A stretch of 41,178 bases of DNA from Leptospirales bacterium (GTDB taxonomy: Bacteria; Spirochaetota; Leptospiria; Leptospirales; Leptonemataceae): positions 1-41,178 of the forward strand of contig JABABJ010000169.1 in NCBI GenBank assembly GCA_014238275.1. Direction: 5' to 3'. Position 1 is the first letter of the stretch; the number at the start of each line of letters is the position of its first letter. The position numbers and the translations under genes are program-made. Below are positions 16,491-25,826 of this stretch, piece after piece. The notes beneath the pieces were generated by a model. It saw nothing but the letters and a program-made list of their open reading frames with translations, did no database searches and was not told the origin of the DNA.

Positions 16491-18662
16491 ATGAATATAG
16501 ATACAATAGTTTATTTTTTCAAAAGAGCAGGTATATGGGTCTATCTTGGCTTTTCACTAATTTTCTACTTTTCTTATCATTACACGGAATCCTTATGGGG
16601 AGTTTCTCTTGTTGTGATCAGCCTTGTTGCTGTACTTTTAGAACCACTTGCCTTTCTTTCCTTGTGGAAAGTAAAGAAGCATCGTCAAGAAAGTATTCCC
16701 TCCCTTCCCTCTGGGATTGCGTCCTTTTGGATTCTTGCCTTTATGGCAATATTCTTTTTTCTAGCAAGAGATATTCTGGATATTCCTGTTGATAAGATTG
16801 GGGGAGATACTGAATCCTTGTTAGGAAGAATCCGCTCTTCCTTCTTATTTTTCTATGTGATTAGTTATGGATTTTCTATTTTCTACCGCTTTATGATTCA
16901 TTTGAGCCTAGGAGCAGAGCTTCTCTCCAAAATCAGCTCTTTGGATCAACAGAAAAATTATTTAAATAAGGCAGTCATTTCTATCCTTTTTGTCATTCTC
17001 TCAATCATTCTTGTCAATTATCTCAGCTGGCTTAGGAACCCTTCCATAGATATGAGTCCTGGTTATTTTTCTTTCAGTAAGGATGCACGGAAGGTCATCA
17101 AAAGTATCAGCCGTCCAGTAGACCTTTACGCCTTTCTTCCCGAGCTTCAGGCGGTAAGACTTAGCAAGTCACGAAAGATCACTCCTACAGCCCTATACAA
17201 GATTGCAGGTGAGGTTCGTATTGCACTAGAGCAACTTCCTCTAATCAATCCTAAAATCAAGGTGCATTTTTATAATGCTGATTTGGAGTCTTATAAAAGC
17301 AAGGAGTTTGGGAGTGTGAATAACGGGACTATCGTCTGTCGATCGCAAAAAAACCTCAAAGGAGAGCTTGCAGCCTCTCGTATTGATGATAAACCCTACG
17401 TAGAGCGAAAGGTTTATATCTACTCCGACAAAGATCGAAACTATTTAGAAAAAAACATAACAAAGGCTATCGTCTATGTTGCTTCCCCAAAAAAGAAAAT
17501 ATATCTCACCGAAGCAAATGGAGAACGTTCCGCTCTCAAGAGTGGACAACAAAAGGGATCAGGCATATCGAGCCTCAAAGAACAGCTTCGATTTTATAAC
17601 ATAGAGATAAAAAGCCTGAAGAAAGATCAGTCAGTCATTGCTGAACCTATCCCTGAGGATGCTGATGCTCTTTTGATTCTTGGAGCCTCAGTGAAGTTTG
17701 GAGAGGAGAATCAGAAGGTAATGATAGACTATCTTAAAAGAGGAGGTTCAATATTTGCCGCCTTGGAGACAAGCTCTTCCAATAAGAAATATCAAGAAGA
17801 CTTTGCATGGCTTCGGAAGGAAATGGGAGGAGAGGTCTATGATTTTGTTAATTCTCCCCTCACAAATACCAATCTCAAGGGACTTACCGTGTCTAGCCAG
17901 TTTGAAAATCACCCCTCTCTGGAAGGACTTCGTACTGCAAAAAACTCTTTTATCGTCCTCCCTCAACACGGCTATTTCGCCATAAATAAAGATGAAACGA
18001 AAAAAGATGAAACAAAAAAAGATAAAACGAAAAAAGATGACGAGAAAAAAAATGATCTCTCTGAGAGCAAAGGACAGGGGGAGACACTGGACAAAAAGCC
18101 AAGTAAAGTTCAGAGCAAAAACGACAAAAAAACAAAAAAAGACTTTTCACTTAACGAAATGAGCCCAACGGTATTCTTGAAATCACCTTACAATGCCTAT
18201 CCCGATGCAAATTGGAATGGTCGCAAAGATGGGAAAGAGGCAACAGGTCGCTATACGCTCGGGCTTGCCTATGAAAGAAGGAAACCATCCTCATCAGAGG
18301 ACAGTCCCAAGAAAACCTCTTCTAAAAAAGCCTCTTCTAAGAAAGCCTCTTCCAAAGAAGAAGTCAATCCCAAACTTGTAGTCATTCCAGGGGTAGAATG
18401 GCTCACCGAAAGAGGGCTTCGTTTCCCTTTAGCACACCGAAATTTTCAGCTTGTGACAGATATCCTTTTTTGGATGCTAGAAAGCCCACTTGTAGCGTCT
18501 CTTCAAGCTCACCAAAGACCCTCACGAGGTACTCAGATAACAGAAAAACTAAAATGGAAGCTTCTCTTTGTTGGAATGATTGCATTTCCACTTATGGTAA
18601 GTCTCGGATTAGGATTCGGCATTTTTTATTATCGCCGCCGCAGACGTATCCCATCTAGCTGA
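16491..18662 (+). CDS. GldG-like ABC auxiliary membrane protein
   Basis: From ATG 16491, one base after the permease stop, the product is about 723 residues. It has four or so N-terminal membrane segments, a large extracytoplasmic domain starting near YFSFSKDARKVI (GldG/ABC_transp_aux type), and a last membrane helix before a basic C-terminus (YYRRRRR). The domain includes YLTEANGE and LLILGASVKFGEEN blocks typical of this family. Two lysine-rich low-complexity linkers break the domain: KKDETKKDKTKK-like near residue 500-540 and SKKASSKK near 600-620. Their DNA is tandemly repeated. Likely the partner of the GldA/F pair. Confidence 0.8.
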   Translation: MNIDTIVYFFKRAGIWVYLGFSLIFYFSYHYTESLWGVSLVVISLVAVLLEPLAFLSLWKVKKHRQESIPSLPSGIASFWILAFMAIFFFLARDILDIPVDKIGGDTESLLGRIRSSFLFFYVISYGFSIFYRFMIHLSLGAELLSKISSLDQQKNYLNKAVISILFVILSIILVNYLSWLRNPSIDMSPGYFSFSKDARKVIKSISRPVDLYAFLPELQAVRLSKSRKITPTALYKIAGEVRIALEQLPLINPKIKVHFYNADLESYKSKEFGSVNNGTIVCRSQKNLKGELAASRIDDKPYVERKVYIYSDKDRNYLEKNITKAIVYVASPKKKIYLTEANGERSALKSGQQKGSGISSLKEQLRFYNIEIKSLKKDQSVIAEPIPEDADALLILGASVKFGEENQKVMIDYLKRGGSIFAALETSSSNKKYQEDFAWLRKEMGGEVYDFVNSPLTNTNLKGLTVSSQFENHPSLEGLRTAKNSFIVLPQHGYFAINKDETKKDETKKDKTKKDDEKKNDLSESKGQGETLDKKPSKVQSKNDKKTKKDFSLNEMSPTVFLKSPYNAYPDANWNGRKDGKEATGRYTLGLAYERRKPSSSEDSPKKTSSKKASSKKASSKEEVNPKLVVIPGVEWLTERGLRFPLAHRNFQLVTDILFWMLESPLVASLQAHQRPSRGTQITEKLKWKLLFVGMIAFPLMVSLGLGFGIFYYRRRRRIPSS

Positions 18663-18671
18663 TTGTCTGAT

Positions 18672-20219
18672 ATGTCTTTTCGTAACTACTCTTTTGCCGC
18701 TCTTGTTGCTTTCGTAATATTTCTTCTGATACTTCTTTTTGGTCCTACAACACCACAGCAAGAGAAGAAGGATAAGAGTTCTGTTTTGTGGAAGAGTTCT
18801 TGGCAAGTCATTGAATACTGGGGAAAAGACTCTGCACATCCCTATGTCCGCCTGATTCGAGTCCCTGGACTATTTCGTGATAAGTACTATGTAGAAAACT
18901 ATCCCTCACCAGTAGAGCAGGAGCCAGAAAAAGAAGCTAGCCGAACCACTCCTGACACAAGTTCAGAGGAGAGTAAAGAGACAAGAACAAAAACTCAAAA
19001 CAAAGCACAGGAACAAACTCCAACAGAAACAAAAAACAAAGGATATACTCGTCGACGAGGAGGGTATAAAATCAAAAATATTTTTTCCTCTTGGTATAAG
19101 CCTACACTCAAGGCTTATTATGCAAAAGATGAAACCAAAGAAGAAGAAGTAGTAAAGGAAGGAACTACACAAACAGATAAACAGGAAACTCAAGCAGAAC
19201 AAACAGATAAACAGGAGACTAAGTCAGATGCCTCAAAAGAGCTCTCATCAGAACAACAAGAAGATATTGAAAAAAAAGAAATAGGTCTCTCTACTTCTTC
19301 TGAAAAGATTGTATTGTACAAAAAACCTCAAGGGAAAGCAACAATCGTTGAAGTTGGAGCGAAAAACGAAAGCAATATCTTTGCCAAAAGCAACAAATAT
19401 CCAGGACTAATACTCCTCATCCCTCAGAATTTAATCAGCCAGTTTAGCACGGAATATCTCAGCTATAGGGATAAAGATATCTTTTTCTTCCCTGAAAAAA
19501 GTTATATCAAAAAAATCAAACTATATGAAAAAGATAAGCATGCTTACACCTTATATCAAAAGCAAAAAAGCAATGATAAACAGAAGGAAGAAATTTCTAA
19601 GCCCCTCAATAGTAGACCCAAGAAAAAAGAGAGTCCATGGATGGCCTCATCTCCTGTAATCATGAACAATAAAAAAATAGTCTTTACGGATTATGTAGCT
19701 AAGAATATTGAAAATACTGTAAAAAGAATAAAGATTCAAAGATTTGCAGATGATAGGGATTTTACGAATCGTTATGGCTCAACAGATAAGCTATGGAAGG
19801 AAGCAGAACTAGATCTTATAGTTCTGCACGTTTCTTTACATCGTGGGAATCATTATACCTTTCGATTTCGCCCAATCGTCTCAAAAAAAGAACAAACAGA
19901 TGAAGAACCATCAGACAAAAAATATGACCCCTTACGACAAGACAATTTCATGCTCATGACAAACTCACGAGATAAAGGCAAGGTAGATATAATTCAAAAA
20001 TCTATAGTTCAACAATTCATAAGAAGCGTAAAAACCATACAATCTCGTCTAAAAATAGAACAAATCCAGAAACAAAAAGCAAAAGAAGCAAAAGAAGCAA
20101 AAGAAGCAAAAAAGAAAAAACCAGCAACTAAATCAGAAAGTAAAAAAGAAAGTAAAAAAGAAAATCCTTCCAACTTCATTAAGAACAAGCCTGTTCCTTC
20201 TGTACAATCCAAACAATAG
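18672..20219 (+). CDS. DUF4340-like exporter-associated membrane protein
   Basis: The 515-residue protein (ATG 18672; a TTG at 18663 would add three residues) has one N-terminal membrane helix (AALVAFVIFLLILLF). A long, highly charged linker follows (about residues 85-215, Lys/Glu/Thr/Gln-rich, with DKQET repeats). A domain matching the place and pattern of DUF4340 proteins comes next (YPGLILLIPQNLISQFST, DIFFFPEKS). The C-terminal tail is again Lys/Glu/Ala-rich repeat. DUF4340 proteins often follow GldG genes, which fits this position directly after the GldG-like gene. Assignment rests mainly on context and weak pattern matches. Confidence 0.6.
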   Translation: MSFRNYSFAALVAFVIFLLILLFGPTTPQQEKKDKSSVLWKSSWQVIEYWGKDSAHPYVRLIRVPGLFRDKYYVENYPSPVEQEPEKEASRTTPDTSSEESKETRTKTQNKAQEQTPTETKNKGYTRRRGGYKIKNIFSSWYKPTLKAYYAKDETKEEEVVKEGTTQTDKQETQAEQTDKQETKSDASKELSSEQQEDIEKKEIGLSTSSEKIVLYKKPQGKATIVEVGAKNESNIFAKSNKYPGLILLIPQNLISQFSTEYLSYRDKDIFFFPEKSYIKKIKLYEKDKHAYTLYQKQKSNDKQKEEISKPLNSRPKKKESPWMASSPVIMNNKKIVFTDYVAKNIENTVKRIKIQRFADDRDFTNRYGSTDKLWKEAELDLIVLHVSLHRGNHYTFRFRPIVSKKEQTDEEPSDKKYDPLRQDNFMLMTNSRDKGKVDIIQKSIVQQFIRSVKTIQSRLKIEQIQKQKAKEAKEAKEAKKKKPATKSESKKESKKENPSNFIKNKPVPSVQSKQ

Positions 20220-20228
20220 TGTTATTCC

Positions 20229-20801
20229 TTGTACTTCCAACTTAGGTCTGCTCGTCTACTTTTCCTCTTGATAGTAGTGGGACTGAATTGTTGTCTAATC
20301 TCCTGTTTAGCCCAACTTCGCCTTCATCACTATCCAATTGAATCTAGGACTCTCTATTTACATCACTTTTCGAATCGAAGTTTTGAACCAGATATCAATC
20401 GTAAGTTAACAGAAATAGTGCGACAGGAAGGCTATCGTCGAAAGAATTTTATATTGGTAAGGAAACGCCAAAAAGCTGCTTTATTTCTTTATGGAGAAGT
20501 TTCTATTTATATCAAAAAAAGACGCTTCCATGATACTTTCCGTAACACTTCCCATTATGAAATTCAAGTAGCTTGTCTTATTAAACTTCGAGAAAACAAA
20601 TCCTATCAAAGGCTAAAATCAGATGGTTCTCTCCTAGTATCTGAGACTCTTCGTGCAAGAACGATTTTTTCTTCATCTGGAAGAGCTTACCAAGAAACAG
20701 AAAGTTCTGCTCAAGAACGCCTGTTTCAAATCCTTGCTCTTAAAATACACCGCTCATTAGAGCAATCCTTTCAGAACAAAAATCAGCGCTTAGAGAATTG
20801 A
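20229..20801 (+). CDS. LptE-like lipoprotein (tentative)
   Basis: The frame starts at TTG 20229, ten bases after the previous stop; no ATG is available before the signal segment. A hydrophobic segment ends in a possible lipobox (LISC, near residue 26; LNCC just before is an alternative). The mature part has the LptE-like layout: TLYLHHFSNRSFEPDI, LTEIVRQEGY, AALFLYGEVSIYIKK, SHYEIQVACLIKLR, then an amphipathic C-terminus. LptE helps LptD insert lipopolysaccharide in the outer membrane; LpoB-like proteins are a possible alternative. The last 19 bp overlap the end of rpsI on the other strand. Confidence 0.5.
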   Translation: MYFQLRSARLLFLLIVVGLNCCLISCLAQLRLHHYPIESRTLYLHHFSNRSFEPDINRKLTEIVRQEGYRRKNFILVRKRQKAALFLYGEVSIYIKKRRFHDTFRNTSHYEIQVACLIKLRENKSYQRLKSDGSLLVSETLRARTIFSSSGRAYQETESSAQERLFQILALKIHRSLEQSFQNKNQRLEN

Positions 20802-21196
20802 GTTCCCTTGCGTGCCTTATGAAGCCCGTATTTTTTACGCTCTACCACTCGTGCATCCCGTGTCAAAAAACCAGCCTTTTTTAGAGCAGTCCTATGCTCA
20901 GGATGATGAAGCTGAAGCGAGCGGGAAATAGCCAATCGACATGCTTCTGCCTGACCACTTTTTCCTCCTCCTTTCACACGAATCTGAATATCGACCTTGT
21001 CTTTGGCTTTTACCAATTCTTGGGCTTGATAGAATACCCGCCTAAGGTGAAGTGTTGGGAAATAATCATCCACAGAAGATCCATTAACCCTAAAGTCTCC
21101 CTTACCTGGGGTCAAAGATGCCCTTGCCACTGCCTCCTTACGCCTTCCAACAGCAAGAATAGAAGAATTTTTAGCTCCTTTATTCTTTTTATCCAT
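20783..21196 (-). CDS. rpsI: 30S ribosomal protein S9
   Basis: S9 is a small-subunit protein whose C-terminal tail contacts P-site tRNA. The 137-residue product has the conserved blocks VGRRKEAVARA, RVKGGGKSGQAEACRLAISR, LTRDARVVERKKYG and the terminal KGTQFSKR. It is 7 bp after rplM, the usual rplM-rpsI operon. Its 3' end overlaps the convergent lipoprotein gene by 19 bp. Confidence 0.97.
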   Translation of the reverse strand: MDKKNKGAKNSSILAVGRRKEAVARASLTPGKGDFRVNGSSVDDYFPTLHLRRVFYQAQELVKAKDKVDIQIRVKGGGKSGQAEACRLAISRSLQLHHPEHRTALKKAGFLTRDARVVERKKYGLHKARKGTQFSKR

Positions 21197-21203
21197 TTAT
21201 AAT

Positions 21204-21707
21204 TCAATCCTTCTCATCATTCTTGCTTTTTGTAGAACCTTTGGCAGTGCTCCTAGTCGGTAGCTCCCACACCTCAGGTTTTTGTGAATGGTGCTCATGA
21301 TTCTCATCTGCATATACTCGCAAATTCTTAAGCCTTTTTCGTCCTAAAGCCCCTTTGGGTAACATACGCTTGACTGCAAGCTCCACGGCTAAGGCTGGCT
21401 TCTTTTCCATTAATGCAGCAAGAGTCAATGTCTTTAAGCCCCCTGGGTAGCCACTATGAAAACGATAGAGCTTTTGCTCCATTTTCTTGCCTGTTACAGA
21501 AATTTTAGCCGCATTAGTCACAATCACAAAGTCTCCTATCTCTTGGTGAGGAGCATAATCCACTCTATATTTTCCTTGAAGACGGAACGCAAGGTGCGAA
21601 GCCAAACGCCCAAGGTTTTTGCCCGAAGCATCTACTAGAAGGCATTTCTTCTGGATCTTTTCATTGGAGGTATATTTCGTCCTCTGGATTGGAAGTAAAT
21701 TCGCCAT
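21204..21707 (-). CDS. rplM: 50S ribosomal protein L13, C-terminally extended
   Basis: L13 is an early-assembly large-subunit protein. The 167-residue product has VDASGKNLGRLASHLA, DFVIVTNAAKISVTGKK, HSGYPGGLKTLTL, and AVKRMLPKGALGRKRLKNLRVY. After the normal end (about residue 142) comes a polar tail (ELPTRSTAKGSTKSKNDEKD), making it about 25 residues longer than E. coli L13. It is cotranscribed with rpsI. Confidence 0.97.
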   Translation of the reverse strand: MANLLPIQRTKYTSNEKIQKKCLLVDASGKNLGRLASHLAFRLQGKYRVDYAPHQEIGDFVIVTNAAKISVTGKKMEQKLYRFHSGYPGGLKTLTLAALMEKKPALAVELAVKRMLPKGALGRKRLKNLRVYADENHEHHSQKPEVWELPTRSTAKGSTKSKNDEKD

Positions 21708-21884
21708 GAAGATTCTCTCTATGCCTAAGCTTGAATAACCAAGCTAGATGTCAAGCAATATTGAATTTTTTTGCGTAAAACACAGATATTTGTAACACTT
21801 TCAAGTATATCTATTTGCCAAAATAGACACTTATCTTCAAGCTGTTCGTTCAAAAAACCATAATAAGGAAATAAACTCCTTTTG

Positions 21885-22004
21885 ATTAGACTACGAAATC
21901 CAGCTCATAACGATAAAGTTGAACGCTTTAATGAGACCTTTGTCTGTGAGGTTCATACAAATATTTTCATCTTACTTGACATTTCTCTGGTTCTTTTAAA
22001 ATAA
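21885..22004 (+). pseudogene. Transposase/integrase remnant (rve, IS481-like)
   Basis: A 39-codon open stretch translates to IRLRNPAHNDKVERFNETF and onward. This matches the end of the integrase core (HNGKVERFNRT-type motif with the last catalytic Glu) of IS481/IS3-like transposases. Stops lie upstream in this frame, and the frame ends at 22004, eight bases before the gcvP ATG. No terminal repeats or remaining transposase sequence are visible, so it is an old fragment. The whole 300-bp gap between rplM and gcvP otherwise shows no gene. Confidence 0.7.
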
Positions 22005-22011
22005 GGCTATT

Positions 22012-25000
22012 ATGTCTCCTGCGAAATTGCATTCTGAGTCTAGCTTTCTGGAAAGGCATTTGGGGCCTCGCCCAGATGAGGTTCAAGAAATGTTAAAACG
22101 AACAGAGGTCTCTAGCCTAGAGGAGCTAATCCAACAAGCAGTCCCTGATTCGATTCGACTATCAGAGCCCATGTCGTTTCGTGAGAAGCCTTTAGAAGAG
22201 CCATTGAGCGAAAACGAACTTCTTGATGAAATGACTGTTCTTTCGGAAAGAAACCATCTCTGGAAGAATTTTATCGGACTTGGCTATTACGGAACGATTA
22301 CCCCCTCTGTTCTTAAACGAAATATCTTTGAAAATCCGGGATGGTATACTCCCTATACACCCTATCAGGCTGAAGCAGCTCAAGGAAAGCTAGAGACTCT
22401 TTTTCACTTTCAGACCATGATTGCAGAACTATGCTCCATGGATATTGCGAACTCTTCCCTTCTGGACGAAGCAACAGCTGCAGCTGAAGCAATGTCCATG
22501 TTCTACCGTACTCGTCATGACAACTCTCTCTCAGACTCTTCTTCGCAGAAAGACATGGATCGTTTGGTTTTTTTTGTATCTGAATCCTGTTTTCCCCAAA
22601 CAATCGATGTTCTTTGTGCCCGATCTGAACCATTAGGAATTACGCTAGAAATAGGAGATGTGAGGAGCCTCTTGGCAGATCAAAAACTTTCCAAGCAATG
22701 CTTCGGAATGCTCCTTCAGTATCCAGACGCCTTTGGTTCTGTAAAAGACATGCGTGATCTCATCTGGCAAGCAAAGAAACAAGGAATCCCAACGGCAATG
22801 GCAGCAGATCTAATGGCCTTAACCCTCATAGAACCCCCAGGGAGTTTGGGGGCGGATGTGGCAGTGGGAACAACACAGCGTTTTGGTCTTCCCATGGCGA
22901 TGGGGGGACCTCATGCTGCCTATTTTGCAGCAAAGAAAAAATACAGTCGTTCCATACCGGGACGGATTGTTGGTCTCTCGGTAGACCGTCTTGGGAATCA
23001 AAACATCTACAGGTTATCTTTACAGACAAGAGAACAGCACATTCGTAGAGAAAGAGCTACTTCAAATATATGTACCTCCCAAGTCCTTCCTGCCATAATG
23101 GCTGTTATGTATGCAGCCTATCACGGCCCCAATGGACTCAAAAAAATAGCACTCCAAATCCATACACTTGCCCAAGTTCTTGACCGTGGGCTTCAAAAGC
23201 TCGGTTATCAGCAAAGAAACCGTTATTATTTTGATACTCTTTGCATCCTCCCTCCTAAGGGTATAAATTTAGCCTCCTTTCAAGAAGCTGTAATCCAAGT
23301 AGCAAGGGAGGAAAAAACGAACCTCTGCAGATTTGCAGACCGAGCCATCGGCATTAGTCTGGATGAAACAACACGACAGGAAGACGTAGATCACCTCCTT
23401 CTCCTCTTTGCAAAGGTGCAAAAAAGGATACCGTTCAAGAACAAAACGCTTCAAACCAATTCGAAACCTCAACTTCCTACAGAACTACAACGCACAATCC
23501 CCTATTTGAGTCAAGAAATATTCAATCACTTTCATTCAGAGACAGCTATGATGCGTCTTCTTCGTCGCCTAGAAGAAAAAGACCTTTCTCTAAACCGAGC
23601 AATGATCCCTCTCGGCTCTTGCACCATGAAGCTTAACTCTGCAACCTCCATGGAACCCCTGAGTCAAATAAAATTTGCTCGACTCCATCCTTTTACTCCC
23701 TCCGAGCAGACGAAGGGATTTTCCGAGATTTTTTCGAGGCTTGAAAAGTATCTAGCCGACATCACAGGGATGGATTCTGTCTCATTACAACCCAATTCAG
23801 GAGCACAGGGAGAATTTGCAGGACTCATGGCAATCCGTAGCTATTATAGAAGCAATGGACAGAAACAAAGAGATATTGCCTTAGTTCCTTCTTCTGCTCA
23901 TGGAACGAATCCTGCAAGTGCCGTGATGGCTGGGATGAAAGTCATAATGGTAGAGTGCAATTCTATGGGAAGTATTGATCTAGACGATCTGAAACAAAAA
24001 GCCTCTGAATGGAGCCAGAGACTTGCTTGTCTTATGATTACCTATCCCTCCACTCATGGTGTTTTTGAGGAAGACATTCAGGAAATATCTAATATCATTC
24101 ACCAAAAAGGAGGTCAAGTGTATTTGGATGGAGCAAACATGAACGCTCAAATTGGTATTACGAACCCTAAGAAAATAGGAGCAGACCTATGCCATCTCAA
24201 CCTTCACAAAACCTTTGGGGTGCCTCATGGAGGGGGTGGACCTGGAGCAGGACCTATCTGCGTAGCGAAACACTTGGCAAAATTTCTTCCATCTCACATC
24301 TTTCCATCTCACATCTTGACCGAAAGCTCTCTTGAAACAAGAAAGCAGGAAAGAGTGCCTGCAGTGTCTGCAGCACCGTGGGGAAATGCGGGAATCCTCT
24401 TAATTGCTTATTCTTATATTCGGATGCTTGGAGCCGAAGGTCTTTTACGATCATCTCAATATGCTATCCTAAACGCAAATTATATGAAAAAGTGTTTTGA
24501 GTCCAATCATAAATATAGCGTTTTGTACGGGGGAAGAAATGGAAGAGTCGCTCATGAAATGATCTTGGACATTCGTCCCTTTCAAAAGTTTGGTATCGAA
24601 GCAGAAGATATATCCAAGCGTCTCATCGATTATGGATTTCATCCCCCCACTATGTCCTGGCCTGTATCAGGAACTCTCATGATAGAGCCGACAGAAAGTG
24701 AACCAAAAGAAGAAATAGAACGATTTTGCAGTGCCTTAATTCAAATCCGTGCAGAAATTCAAGAAGTGATTGATGGAGACGTCCCTCTAACAGAAAGTCT
24801 CTTGAAAAATGCTCCTCATACAGCAGAAGAACTAAGTTCCTCAAAGTGGACTCATCCTTATAGCAGAGAAGAGGCTGCCTTCCCTCTTGCTGCAATGTAT
24901 GGGAAATCAACATACGGGAAATTTTGGCCTCCTGTAAGCCGCGTCAATAATGCCTTTGGAGACCGTAATCTAATCTGCACCTGCCCTCCTGTCGAAACAT

Positions 25001-25059
25001 ATCAAGATGCTGTATTGCAAGATGCTTCACGGGAAGAAGATTTAGTCTTAGCTCCTTGA
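22012..25059 (+). CDS. gcvP: Glycine dehydrogenase (decarboxylating), P protein
   Basis: The P protein of the glycine cleavage system decarboxylates glycine with PLP and passes the aminomethyl group to the lipoyl H protein. The 1015-residue product is the full-length fused form (E. coli about 957). It starts with FLERHLGPRPDEVQEML and has LGSCTMKLNSA. The PLP lysine block is LHLHKTFG-like (NLHKTFGVPHGGGGPG), with Lys near residue 733. A perfect 15-bp in-frame duplication (24287-24316) doubles FPSHI-like residues in a normally conserved segment. No gcvT, gcvH or glycine riboswitch is seen nearby. The ATG lies eight bases after a transposase remnant. Confidence 0.96.
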   Translation: MSPAKLHSESSFLERHLGPRPDEVQEMLKRTEVSSLEELIQQAVPDSIRLSEPMSFREKPLEEPLSENELLDEMTVLSERNHLWKNFIGLGYYGTITPSVLKRNIFENPGWYTPYTPYQAEAAQGKLETLFHFQTMIAELCSMDIANSSLLDEATAAAEAMSMFYRTRHDNSLSDSSSQKDMDRLVFFVSESCFPQTIDVLCARSEPLGITLEIGDVRSLLADQKLSKQCFGMLLQYPDAFGSVKDMRDLIWQAKKQGIPTAMAADLMALTLIEPPGSLGADVAVGTTQRFGLPMAMGGPHAAYFAAKKKYSRSIPGRIVGLSVDRLGNQNIYRLSLQTREQHIRRERATSNICTSQVLPAIMAVMYAAYHGPNGLKKIALQIHTLAQVLDRGLQKLGYQQRNRYYFDTLCILPPKGINLASFQEAVIQVAREEKTNLCRFADRAIGISLDETTRQEDVDHLLLLFAKVQKRIPFKNKTLQTNSKPQLPTELQRTIPYLSQEIFNHFHSETAMMRLLRRLEEKDLSLNRAMIPLGSCTMKLNSATSMEPLSQIKFARLHPFTPSEQTKGFSEIFSRLEKYLADITGMDSVSLQPNSGAQGEFAGLMAIRSYYRSNGQKQRDIALVPSSAHGTNPASAVMAGMKVIMVECNSMGSIDLDDLKQKASEWSQRLACLMITYPSTHGVFEEDIQEISNIIHQKGGQVYLDGANMNAQIGITNPKKIGADLCHLNLHKTFGVPHGGGGPGAGPICVAKHLAKFLPSHIFPSHILTESSLETRKQERVPAVSAAPWGNAGILLIAYSYIRMLGAEGLLRSSQYAILNANYMKKCFESNHKYSVLYGGRNGRVAHEMILDIRPFQKFGIEAEDISKRLIDYGFHPPTMSWPVSGTLMIEPTESEPKEEIERFCSALIQIRAEIQEVIDGDVPLTESLLKNAPHTAEELSSSKWTHPYSREEAAFPLAAMYGKSTYGKFWPPVSRVNNAFGDRNLICTCPPVETYQDAVLQDASREEDLVLAP
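24287..24316 (+). repeat. Perfect 15-bp in-frame duplication within gcvP
   Basis: TTCCATCTCACATCT occurs twice in tandem and adds five residues (LPSHIFPSHI) to the P protein, near where homologues read FLPGH. Confidence 0.85.
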
Positions 25060-25122
25060 CTATGTATATCGTATTTGAGTACAACACGAAAATATAATCT
25101 ACAAGCTAATCCAAGATTTTGT

Positions 25123-25788
25123 TCAGTTCCTTTTCTGGATTCGATCACTCAAAAATAGACACACTCCAGAGAGAAGGACACAAAAGATCACAAGGCGAAA
25201 TGAAGATGCCTCTTTCCCTGGAATTTGAAGCTGAGTATAAATAGCAAGTGGAAGCGTTTGAAGACCCTCCATATTGGAAATGAAAGTGACTGTCGCTCCA
25301 AACTCGCCAAGGCTTCTTCCCCAAGCTAGAACAAAACCACTTACAACTCCATGAAATACTTGAGGGAAAATAATGCTTCGGAACACTTTCCAAGGAGATG
25401 CTCCCAAACTGGAGGCAGCTTCTTGAAGTAAAGGATCAATCGTAGAGAAAGCACTTTGACAAGCACGAATCATCAAAGGGAAAGATACAATTCCACAAGC
25501 AAGAGAGGCTCCCAGCCAATGAAACGAAAAACAAAATCCAAAGGTCTCGTATAGGAAAGAACCAATGATCCCCCTTCGCCCCAATACAACTAGAAGAAAA
25601 TATCCTACTACGACAGGAGGAAGAACTAGAGGAAGGTGAAAGATCAAATCAAGGATACTTCTCAAAAAGAAAGGACGCCTACAGAAATAAACATAAGCCA
25701 CAGCAATAGGAAGAATCCAAAGAGACGCTATCAGACTAATTTTAAGAGACAGTAAAAGTATACGAATTTCAAAAGATAGAAGGTTCAT
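25123..25788 (-). CDS. modB: Molybdate-type ABC transporter permease
   Basis: The 221-residue membrane protein has about five hydrophobic segments and the permease EAA loop (EAASSLGASPWKVFRSIIFP). It also has LPLVLPPVVVGYFLL and GRSLGEFGATVTFISN, which are hallmarks of ModB/CysT-type permeases. ModB is the best match; tungstate or sulfate permeases are alternatives. No modA or modC is adjacent, so the partner subunits lie elsewhere or the gene is an orphan. It is 38 bp after the FG-GAP protein gene on the same strand and convergent with gcvP. Confidence 0.85.
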   Translation of the reverse strand: MNLLSFEIRILLLSLKISLIASLWILPIAVAYVYFCRRPFFLRSILDLIFHLPLVLPPVVVGYFLLVVLGRRGIIGSFLYETFGFCFSFHWLGASLACGIVSFPLMIRACQSAFSTIDPLLQEAASSLGASPWKVFRSIIFPQVFHGVVSGFVLAWGRSLGEFGATVTFISNMEGLQTLPLAIYTQLQIPGKEASSFRLVIFCVLLSGVCLFLSDRIQKRN

Positions 25789-25826
25789 TCACTTTTTTAG
25801 ATACAAGACTTTTTTAGTGATTAATT

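Noticed and set aside
21708-22011. Glycine riboswitch upstream of gcvP
   Set aside because: I see no GGAGAG-type aptamer core. The gap contains a transposase remnant instead.
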